Part shown: in pieces, positions 39,701-51,700 of the stretch | How positions within the stretch are numbered: the stretch's first letter is position 1 | How the letters are laid out: each line of letters starts with the position of its first letter | Source of the DNA: Phoronis australis | Taxonomy: Eukaryota; Phoronida; Phoronidae | Assembly: GCA_002633005.1 (NCBI GenBank) | Contig: NMRA01000045.1 | Coordinates: forward strand, 1,111,552 to 1,175,551 | DNA: 64,000 nt | Direction: 5' to 3' | Translations under genes and position numbers: made by a program | Notes under the pieces: generated by a model | Told to the model about the DNA's origin: nothing | Database searches by the model: none | What the model saw: only the letters and a program-made list of their open reading frames with translations

Positions 39701-42700
39701 GGGCATAAAATAATAAAACTAATCATGTAAAGAGCTTATGATAATTCTTTATACAAGCGATCAAATNTGAAAAAAAGATGCCTTATTTCCTGACTTGATG
39801 CTCCATAACACGTCTCAAAACAAACCGACATTGTCACTGAGTGCAACAGGGTTTCGAAGGTAATACACACTATGGAGAAGTACCCAGCAATGTAGGGTTC
39901 AACATGCCTCTAAACGAACATTTCCTATGGCAAATTATCAAGCAGGTTACCAAACCATAAATTAATATTTATTATGCACTGAAGTCCATTCCATGATCAT
40001 ATAATAGTGAATATAATTATCTGTTAGATCTAAATGTATTAAGACTGCAGAAAGAAATGAATAAACTAATACGAAGCATCAATGGGCATAAAATAATAAA
40101 ACTAATCATGTAAAGAGCTTATGATAATTCTTTATACAAGCGATCAAATGCAGAGAACAGTAAAGACATTAAGTTCGAATCACCCAATTCATCAATGGTT
40201 GACTGGCAACAGTTTCACGCAAAAACATCCTTCGTTTCAGTCATGAACATCATGTGTTTTAATCATTGGGAAGCGAAAATAGCGTAATCTACAAATTTTC
40301 AAGTAACTGTTGCTGTAGCCATAGAAAGTGCAAAAAACACCATGGCTCTTGTGACAATATGTGATTGACCAGCATTATGCATTTTAATGTTATCAATCAA
40401 AAACAATTAAGGATGTGTTTGTAAAGAGAAGTTGATCTCCTTTCTAACCAGACATTCTACATAAGTATAATGAAAACCGTATATTGCATTACTTCCCACT
40501 AGCCTCAAGAGGGCACACTGAAAATTGCCCTTTTAAATCGATGCGTTCTATTCTTCCATTAATAAAAACATAGCTGCTGAATTTCATGAGCACAAGTCAC
40601 TTGGCAGGTAACAAAGTGAAGGTCAAAATTTATCATTGCCACAATGCCAGGTTGTTAATGAAATTGGTCACATACTAGCAGTGCTCTTATGAACGAAATT
40701 CACAACACAGTAACCAAAGAACATAATTTTCATTCGTTTTTAGTTTCATATATCACGACCTTTGAAAAAGTTGTGCAATAGGAAATGCACTCATTGAGAC
40801 AAGTTGCGTAATTTACAGTTTGGTTGTGTCAAGTAATGCAAAAACGCACAGGCACAGCCTCTGGTGAACACTGTATACATTATGTAATTCTTTTATCCCA
40901 TATGTGACAATACAGATGTTATATACATCACATAATCAACTGTAAAATAAGGGAAAGTAGAGCCAATCCGTATACCTCAGTAGAGGTCATATTCAACGGT
41001 AGAAAGCCGTATTTCACAGTTGGTGAGCAGTCTCTTTGTCGAGTCAATTCGCGTGTGCAACGCCAAATTTGATTGAGCTCCTTCATTTGGGTTACCCAAA
41101 TCATCATTCCAAGGCATCGTTCCTGAAAAGGCAGTTTTAATGCTCTAAAAACAGAAAAAAATACCGATGAAAATTCCGACGCACGTTGATCAGGCAGCTA
41201 TTTTTGGGCCTCGCTGAAGTTTCAGTTTGGGTCATCATAAATAAGTCAAGATAAGTAGCGTCTCCAGCCAGCAAAATCATCCAAAAAATCTAACTCAAAT
41301 CCTACGAAAATGTTATGGATGCATACAGTATATATCTACACAGAGAGCAAAGGTCTTTACAGGAAATTAAGTCCTTATAACGAGTACGTGTTTTTTTACT
41401 GAGCTAATCCTCTGCTCGCAGCATTCAACGTACTTTCCGTCACTGCCAGCCATAGTGAAAAATCTGCTTTTTGCGATACAGTCCTTACCTCAAGTTCTGC
41501 AATCAGCACACTTTCCACCGTTATTTTCCAATGCTGTGATCAACACGGGGAAATGTTTCTATTACTATTTACAGTCCAGAAGCTAAGACACGAAAATAGA
41601 CCAAGAAAACCAAGAAATTCATTGAAGCTAAAATGAGAAACTGCTGCAGACAACTCAGTTCAGGGAATATTTCAATTTTCATATTCCTGGATGGATTGTT
41701 TCTACGTTTCCAACAAACTCTTGAAATTACTGAATGGTGCAGTGCTTTAACTTATACATTTCACAAACTAAAAATTCTGATCAATTTATTATCAAATAAA
41801 ACTTTTTACTGGTTATTCAACACTTTCACAGATTGTCTTGTCGCTTAAACAGCTTAGGTACCGTACTAATGGCATGCATATGATGACACATAACAACAAG
41901 CCGGATCACACAGCAACAAGGTATTGGCACGATGATGCAAATAAGTCAATATATATGGGATAAATAGGTTATCCTACATATATAGGAATACTACTGCGAT
42001 ATCTTATCTCGAATTCATTTCACCTTGGAATGTCCCTGTTCTCAATAGGATATGCAGCTAGTATTCTTATGTACGAGGGATAACAGTACCTATATTTATT
42101 AAATTTCTATTCACCATGAGTTAACATCTATTTTAGTTACTGAACCTCAGAGTAGCAAAACTGGATTAGTCTGGTTCCAAAATATTCATGATGGTGTAAA
42201 TAAAAACAATCACCCAAATAATCTAAAAGTAACATTTTGAACACATCTCACATAGGTTTAGCAACACACAGATTTTTTGGAGTTCCGAGGCAGTGACTCT
42301 TATGAGTCAACCTTTGTCAAGGAATTCATGATATGTATTAATTAACTATATGGATTTAATATTAGAATCATCATTATTACTAACGTTGCTAAAAGATTCT
42401 TGATGTTCTTAACTTGTTTTGGCTTTCTGTTGAGTCCAGTGGCCGTTCCAAAACTACAGTCATGGGACGACATAACGAGCTACAGGTCACATTTGCGACT
42501 TGAAATTTGGAAATGCGAGCTGAGATCATTGTCAGCTCGTGTCAAGTTGCAAAATGCGACCTGGAATATCCGATGTATGGGAGCTGAGTTTTTACACTTC
42601 TCGGCAGATACCTGGCAAATATAAACCAACTCTTGTGAATCCAACCATATTGATTGTTGCCAAATCAAGTTCAACCGAGAACAGCCCTCCCGATAACTTG

Positions 42701-45700
42701 TAAGCATGTCGCGTGAACATGCTAAATTTAATAAACATTCTGCAGAGGGCTTAGGAGATACAGCAGGTGAAAAAAATGCCACTTAAGGATGCGCCACAGT
42801 AATTGAAGCCGGAAAATCATCGTCACACTAATAATACGTAAGCCAATTTTCACAATCATGCTAAGAGTGGTTTGGTTGACAGAGGGCAGACGCCAAAAAC
42901 AGAACAGTAAAAATGGCCACTAGATGGAGCAAAATACATCGAATCCGTCTGAAAACCGGAAAATGTCACTATTCTTTAAAAGAAAGCGATTTAACAAATT
43001 TCATGAAAATTCATCAAGGAACTTCATCAGAGAAACAGAGAAAAACAGAAAAAAATGAAATTGCCATTAGAGGGCAGTTTTAGTTGGACCCGTCTGAAAG
43101 TTGTCGTCTTTCGTTGTCAACTTCATATAAATACACGATCCTGCAGAAGGCTAAGGTAGGCCTGGGCGCATAACAAAAACAAAAATAAAACTGCCACTAG
43201 GAGGCACCACAGTAGTCAAAGTCATCTGAAAAACATTGTCAATTGTCCTCTTTATAGTAAGAAGATACATGCCAATTTTCACAATCATCCTTAGAGTGGT
43301 TTGGTTTACGGAGGGACGGATACCAAAAACAGATTCGAAATGGCCACTAGGTGGTGCAAAATACCTTGAATCCATCCGAAAACGGGAGGATAGTGTCACC
43401 TCATTAATAGATGCCTATGTGCCAAATTTTATGGAAATCCGTAAAGCACTTTTGAAGATACAGAGGAACGTAAAAGAACTAAAATTTCCACTATGGGACA
43501 CACATGTAGTCTGATCTGTCCAAAAGTCGTCGTCGTCCATTGTCAACTTCATATGAGCACATTTGCTGCATTTAATAAAGGTTCTTATGGAGCGTTTAGG
43601 AGATACAGCCATGGACACATAAACAAACAAAACTGCCACTAGAAGGCGATACAGTAATCGAAGTCGTCGGAAAATCGTCAACTGTCCTCGTCATAGTAAG
43701 AACATACATGCCAATTTTTGCAATCATCCTTAGAGTGATTTGGTTGACAGAGGGACGGATGACAAAAAACAGATTTGAAAATACTAAAAATGGCCTCTAG
43801 ATGGCGCAAAATACATCGAATCCATTCGAAAACGAAATCGGTTGAAGACCTTTTAAGATACAGAGGCAAACATAATACATTAAAATTGCCACTAGGGGGC
43901 ACAGCGGTATTCGGGTCGGTCCGAAATTCATGGCCCTCTGTCGTCATCCCCATAGGAATACACCTGCCAAATTTCAATAACATCCTGCAAGGGGTTTAGG
44001 AGATACAGCCGCGGACGCCGGATGCCCCGACTCCTGGACAGAGATGAAGGCAATTTCGACCCACATATAAATATGTGGGCCCATAAAAATGTGGGCGCAT
44101 AACAAAAAGTTTCACTTTGAACTATACTATCATCACTGCCAGCATGTATATAAAATATGAATTCATTAAATATCCGAAAATAATTTTACATTGATTTACG
44201 ACAAATTATTTTTTCATTAAATATTTCCCTGATCATAACCTCGCATCGCTACAGGAGATTTAGCGCCATGCCCATAGCCAACAGTTGCCAGAGAGGCTAT
44301 TTATCATGGCCTCTGTAATATTGCCGTAGTACAAACAAGATGCACCCTGAATCTGTATATGATACAAAAATTAACAGCCCATCCCTATGATTGGACTACA
44401 TTAGCTATAAAAAGACAGTTGTTGTGGATAGCTGTCATAATAACTTGTCACAATCCTAAACAGGTAAGGAATTTTGTGTAACAGTATTTCCATTGCCTTC
44501 ACGTTCCTTGTAATTTAAAACACTTATTATAATTAAGTTCTTAAAACTATTGGAATAGTGGATATCAGTTGACAATTTTGAAACATTCATGGGAATTTTG
44601 AACACTGAAATTTGTAAAATGATGGTGTCTGACATAATGGGAATGCTTTTGTAAACAAAACATGCCCTTTCAAATTAAAAAATATGAAAATTTCACCCAT
44701 CAAGAATTTTTCTATAGAAAAAAGATTTAGCATTTTGAGTTACTTTATAGGCAGTTTTATGGATTTTCTGATGACATCATAAAATGTAGCTACCACTTAG
44801 AACAATTTATTCTGTATCTTCTGTTCCATTTAATGAAAATACTTGTGATGTGAATGATATTCTGGTTTTGATCAACAAGGATTACTATACAAAAGGGCAG
44901 ATTTTTGGTAACAACATTTTGAGTTCAAAAACAAAACTGAGTTGATGATCAGATTCATTTAGTTGAGGTAATGTGGGAACTTAGGGACAATCACGTGTAT
45001 TAAGCCAAATTTCTACAAACGATATATTTTAACTCAATTAAAATATGTTTTCTGGAAGTAAAATTTATATTTGCCTTTTTACCAATCTGCCATTTATTTG
45101 GTCATGAGACCATGTTTTTTAGTAAAATTTACCAAACAAGGATACATTGAACAGCAAAACAATAGAATCAATAAAATAACCAAATTTGATTTGATATAAA
45201 TGTTCAAGATGAAATCTCAAAAATGCAGCTGCAACATATAGGTTATCCCACACACATAGTATATCCTATGGAGAATTCATTTCATCTGTGAATGTCTCAA
45301 CTCGGCCTTTGGTCTCATAATGGGACATTCCCAGATGAAATGAATTTGAGATAGGATATGGCAGTAGTATTCCTATGTGTGTGGGATAACCTTTATATCC
45401 CATGTGTATGGACTTATTTGCATCATCGTTGCCGTGTGCTCCGGCTTGTTGTTATATGACACCATATGTATGCCAAGTACAGTTTTCAGTAAAATAGTGA
45501 AATATACAAGTTAAAGCACTGAACCATTCAATAATATCAAAAGTCTGTTGGAAACTTAGAAACAATCCATCGAGGAATATAAAAATTGAAACATTCTCTG
45601 AACCGAGTTGTGTAGCAGTGTGTCGTTTTAGCTTCGTTGAATTTCTTAGTTTTATTGGTCTGCTTTGATTTTCTTGTCATAGCTTCTGGACTGCACATAG

Positions 45701-48700
45701 TAATAGAAACATTTCACTGTGTTGATCACAGCATTGGAAAACAACGGTGGAAACTGTGATGATTTGCAGAACTTGACGTAAGGACTGTATTGCAAATAGC
45801 AGATTTTAGCAACAACCGGGGATTAGCTCAGTAAAAACACTGTCGTTATTAGGTCTTAATTTGCTGTTAAGAACTTAGCTCCCACTGTAGATATACTGTA
45901 TGCATCCACAATGAAACATTTTCATTGGATTTGAGTTAAATTTTTGGCTGATTTTGTTTGCCAGGGATGAAATTTCAGCGAGGCCCAAAAATAGCCCCCT
46001 GATCACCATGCGTCGGAATTTTCACCAGTAAACTTTTCATTTTTAGAGTAGTGAAACTGCATTTTCAGGAACGACGCCTTAGATTGGGTAACTCAAACGA
46101 ACGAGCTCAATCAAATTTGCCGTTGCAAATGCAAATTTACTCGACAAGGAGACTGCTCACCAACCTTGAAATATGGCTTCTACCATTGAATACAGCCTCT
46201 GCTGTGGTATACGGATTGGTTCTACATTCCCGTATTTCACAGTTGATTATACGATGTATACAACATCTGTATTTTCACATAATTATATGGAATGATAACA
46301 ATAATTTCACTTCCTAATAGTTTTATGTGGCTTTTGATTTTTTATCAAAATCATAAGTCGTATTTTTGCAGCCCCACATGCAAAATTTGAAGTTCATTTG
46401 TCCTAACAGGATTTTGGAGAACACAGATTCAAGCATATCTGAAAGTTTCAAATGAATCTGATCTGAGCCATCTCTGAGATAACATGTTCTAAGTTTTCCA
46501 AATTTGGACATTTCCTCAAGTCCTACACATAAAGCAAAAGCCATCATGGAGGTTCCACTCTGCACATTTTAATTAAATTGTAATTTCACTTTGATTAACA
46601 TTCCTTCATTATTCCAAACTTTAAAGTTTTCAGATTTTCCAATTAATTGGATCAACATGGAAAGATTTAACGCGCGTATTGCTATGGTTGCCATGCTGGT
46701 GTGCTTCGTACTTTCATTCCATGTCACGGAGTCATTCTCATTTAACATGAGTTCCTACTGCAAAGTAAAGGCCAAGATCTGCTACCGGCTCTGTAGAGAC
46801 CCATACAACAAACCTGCAGTTATACCAACTGATGAAGAAGACTGTTACGCTTGGTGCGACAAACGATACAAAATGTGCCTAAGAAGGTATGATGAGTCAC
46901 GTAAAGTAACATTAAAGCCTGTACTTTCCATTATGTCAAAAATCAGAATCTCAGTAGGCTAGTTGCCGTTATAAAGTGTCTCGAATTGTTCCTTTCCCTA
47001 ACGAGAAATGATTTCTGAGCTTTCAGCTTGGTCTCAGAAGACATAATGAATGTATATGTTCATCCTGGACCCAGATATCAGCCTTCTGAGCTTAGTTAAG
47101 GGGTGAAACTTTTAGCTGTGATAGAAGAAAAATTATTACTAATTTATGCAATCAAAATTCTTTCGATACAGCTCCTAAAGACTGAAAGCTGTTTCAGTTT
47201 TCTAAATTATTTTTTTTTGTTTTTGAAGTTTTTTGAAGTTTTTCTATAAAAATAAGAAAAGTTCCATTTTGATAGCATATGATGCTAAAAGTTTTGAAAA
47301 CAACTGCTTATAGACATTGGAGAAAAATGCATAAAACATAATATCTAAGTTTTATTTGAAGCTGATCACCATGGGATCTGGTGTTCCTAAGCTGAACCAA
47401 ATTTTGAAACTTTTTTGACAAGCTCTACTCTACTTCCAAGTGAAAACTTCCCGCATTACACCCCATACCAGCCATTTCCCATCTGGCAACTACGAATCAT
47501 TCTTACCATTTGGGATTAGAATAGGCACTTACTCAGCTTTAGGCTATAGTATTTGTCACAAAATTGGACAATATATCCTAAAACAGCCTATTAGCAGAAT
47601 TACCCATCAGGAAACTGAGAGCAAACAGAATTTACTACCACAGTTAGTAGGAAATGTTACTGTGAGCCATGACGGGTCATTAAATATCATGATGCAAAAA
47701 CAGGGAATTTTGTAATTCCTTTTGGTGTTACTTTATATTTGATGATCTGCATACAGAGAGCACTGAAAACCCTTCAGAATTAGTATAACAGATTTTTCAT
47801 AGTCGCAAGTGAGTTTCAAACATACAAACCCTGCGAATACCAGTGAGAAGCTATCTGTAATTCAATTTACATCACGATAACCCAGAGTTATAACCTTTAG
47901 TCATATAACCGTTTTGGTGTGAAAAATACATTTTTCTTTGGTTGACGATCACTTACAAAAGCTGCAGTGAAACTTTTATATGAAACTGCCCTCTACAAAA
48001 AGGCACTTCTGTGTGAATTCAAATGTATATTTCTTAAAAACAAGGAGATAACAAAACACTTAGAAAATTTTATAGTTGAATTATCAGAGAGAAGCAATCA
48101 GATTTTAAAATTTAATGTGTTAAAGAAAATGACTTGCATTACTGGTAATCCATTAAGATGTTCTGATGGGTGAAAATAGAACAGACCGCGGCAAGTATGA
48201 ATATAAGAATACAAAAATGCGTAATAGGGGGGTGGATTTGCTGATTGCAGCATTGTTGGGAAGATAGTTAATGACGCATTTTGTTTGATTTCAGGAAATA
48301 GACGGCTTGATAAATTGACACGCAACAGAACACCCATGAGAAGACTAACAGAGACTTCATTTGAATTCCCATTGCAAACTCAAGGGAGATATTATGACAT
48401 TAATGCTTGATAAAGTGTCATTCAACGACCATGAATAGCCAAGAGACTGTGAATATAGAGACAAAAAAGAAATATAAAAGTGTGCATAAAAGTTTTACAT
48501 GATATGATGGGCGCCAATCATCAAAAACATCAGAAGACTAATCCATAACAAGTGTGTTAATTAATAAAGAGTCATTTAGCATCATTCACTGTCTTGCAAT
48601 CAATGATACTGCAGCATGCAGGTTCTGTGCAAACTAATAAGGAGGTGACAGTAGAAATACTGACAAATACAATGCACATTACATCAGAAGACACATGATA

Positions 48701-51700
48701 TCATTTGAATGGAAACATTGACAGTGCCGGTGATGAGACAGGCACGGATGGGGACAACGATGACGACAACTGTAATGATGACAAACAAAGATGGAATGAA
48801 CAACAAAGAAAGTCATTAGAATACAAGTGCTATATGTGGTGGATAGTTAGCTGCATGAGGCCAAAAAGGTATCACAAAATTTCGAATGACTTGATAGGCT
48901 AGCAAGTCGTACTAATAAACAGAGTAATTATTTTTAAGGTTTTGAGCTGATTGATCGACATGCCAAATTACAGAAACATTGCATAAAGTCAATTACAATT
49001 TCTGAGCCCTGCAAAGCACAACCTAAGACATGAAAAGTGTCACTGAGAGCACTACTTTACAGGTATGATAACATTTAAGAAGGGTCAATAGCTTATTCAA
49101 CAGTCGTGTTGTGTGTGTAAGCTTCTTGTGAATCAAACGAAAAATGCAACCTGTCGTGTGTCTAAATACAAACGTTTATGGACCAACAGTGTGTATCACA
49201 TACAGCAGTGATACAAGGGATGATGATTGTTTTAAACATTACCACTAAAGGGAGTAATGCCAGTAAGCTTAAAACATCCTTAGGAATACAAAGCAAGTCA
49301 GTAATCTTCTCCTCAATAGGAACACCCCTGGCACATTTCATCATGATTCTTCAGGAAGTTTGTAAATGACACAGGGCACAAAAATAAAAGAAAGGGCGCT
49401 GGGGTGCTCAACATAGGTCAAAATCTGAAACAGTGCTTGCACTGCCATCAATGGGATAGAAACATTTTTGCTAATGATTTCATGAACATCCATTGAGAAA
49501 CTAGGAAGATATATCAAAATAAATGCAAGAAAAAACAAAATTGCCAATAGACAACTCCGCGGTATTTGGATACGACCTAAAATCCCCATAAGTTGCTCTC
49601 TTCTCAATAAAAACATTTATTTTGTGAAGATCCGTCACGGAACATGGTAGATATTGAGCCACAAGCAAAAACAAAATTGCTACTAGAGGACGCCACAGCA
49701 GTTAGACCGTTTAAAATCGTTGCCTGGAGTTTTCATAATGATCCTTCGAGTGGTTTAGCCAATAGAGAGGCGGGCACCAAAAACTCGAAAAAATAATAAA
49801 AATGCCCACTAGTTGGCTTGCAATAAGTCAAATCCAAAACAGGTAAGCTGTTACTGTGCCTTTAATAGAAGCCCTTTCGCCAAATTTCGTGAAAATACAT
49901 TTACATATTCCGATAGACAGGGGATTGAAATGTAAAAAAATACAACTGTAGACAGTCAGATACATCCGAGAGTCACCTGTTGTCACGTTCATAGAAATTG
50001 CTTTTAAGGAACACAGTAGTACCCAAAGCCGTCCAGAAATCCTTTGTCAGCCGAATCCTTGCAGGGACAGACATATCAATCCTTAGAGTGGTTTGGCCAA
50101 TAGAGTTGCGGAAAATAACTAAAATGCCCACTTTGCAGAATACATAACATAAAATCCATCTGAAAACGGCATGTCTCAGTCAGCTTCTGTAATAGAAACC
50201 TTTTTGCAGGATTGCATAAAAATATATCGAGGAACTCCAAAGACACAGAGGAAAACAAAAAGAATTGACATTAGGGGGCAGTTACCAGAAGACGGATCCA
50301 TCCAAAAATTGCTGTCATCCTTTGACACCTTCATAGAAATACGCTAGCCAAATTTAACAATTGATCCTGACAATGGTTTAGGATATACTGAGCCACGAAT
50401 GCAAAAAACATAACTGTTACTACGAGGGGCCATAATGGGTCTATGGTCATGCGAGTGTTTGCAAGGTTCTTGTGAAGCTAACAAAAATGCAACCAGCACT
50501 GTGTGTACATACAAACCTAAGCAAGGGAAGAATCAAAGGAAATGCACAGCAACAGCAATGTACCCCATCTGACAATGCACCCCATCTGACAGTGCACCCC
50601 ATCTGACAATGCATCCCATCTGACAATGCATCCCATCTGACAATGCACCCCATCTGACAAGAATGCATCCCATCTGACAGCTTGCATCACAAACAGTCCA
50701 GGCTACCAGAAGTAATCATTATTTCAAAAAAGTTTATGAAATGGAACTTCACAAACTATACTTAGCAGAGCCTCAAAAACAAAGTGATGCTAAATAAATA
50801 TAAAATTTTTGCAAAATAAAGAGGTCTCTATTTTGTCATTGACTCAAACTTAATATAGATGCACGTGACAGCTTTGAGTGAGTATTGGCAGTTACTCTTG
50901 AGAGGCATCATATTTCGCTGTTTTTTCAGTGGGAACTTTTTCTTTCAGTTTTCTGTGGTACTGAAATGGGACACTTCAGTTATTCAGTCAGATAATGAAA
51001 GAAGAGTTTTAACTTCTAAAGTTTGGGCTTTTTTCATGATTAGCATAGTCAACATTATTTTAAAATGAAAAAGCAAGGGTCAAACGTTTGCTGCAATACC
51101 CAAAAACAAACAACTTTTAAATGAGGCTATGAAAGGGAACTGATGGAAACGGGAAAAATCACGTGAAAAAAGCATAAAATATATGATAATATGTGAATTT
51201 TGCCATGTGAGTTAAAAAGAGGGATATCCTGATCTTGTGACAGGATGTGGGATTTTTAAAAGCTCTAAAAAGTTTCACAATCCAGACAGTTAGCAAGCAT
51301 GAGATGCATAGGGATTGAAATGAGTCTCATGAATTCACACGTGTACTCAATTTTTTCAGAAGAGCCTCTGGGTTGTCAACGTTTCACTGAGCTAAAGCCT
51401 TTAAACAAGACAGAGCCGGAAATCAATAAAATCGCTACTAGCTGGCAGAGGAGTGAAATAAAAATCTCACGCAATTTCTGACAAAAACAACAGCCAAGTC
51501 TTTTTCATTTTCAAAGGCTTTTTACATTGATAAGAATGCTCAAAATAAAATATTATCTGATGGTAGACAAGGCATAATGTTCTAACTGTGTTTGATGAAA
51601 AAATGACAAAACGATTCATTTGTCTGCCATATTGCATGCAATATTAACGAGATTTTACCGATTCATTCAGTAATGCCATCATCAGTGACCATGGACGCAC

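Noticed and set aside
43151-43999. Series of 80-100-codon frames with repeating motifs such as PPSG
   Set aside because: They follow the tandem units of the CCACTAG array and carry its periodicity; a by-product of the repeat.
50447-50668. 73-codon frame with a six-residue repeat (QMGC/RWDALSDG type)
   Set aside because: Produced by the 18-bp minisatellite; no start context or conserved domain.
50556-50681. Possible CRISPR-like array
   Set aside because: Direct 18-bp repeats without spacers in a eukaryotic intron; a minisatellite.
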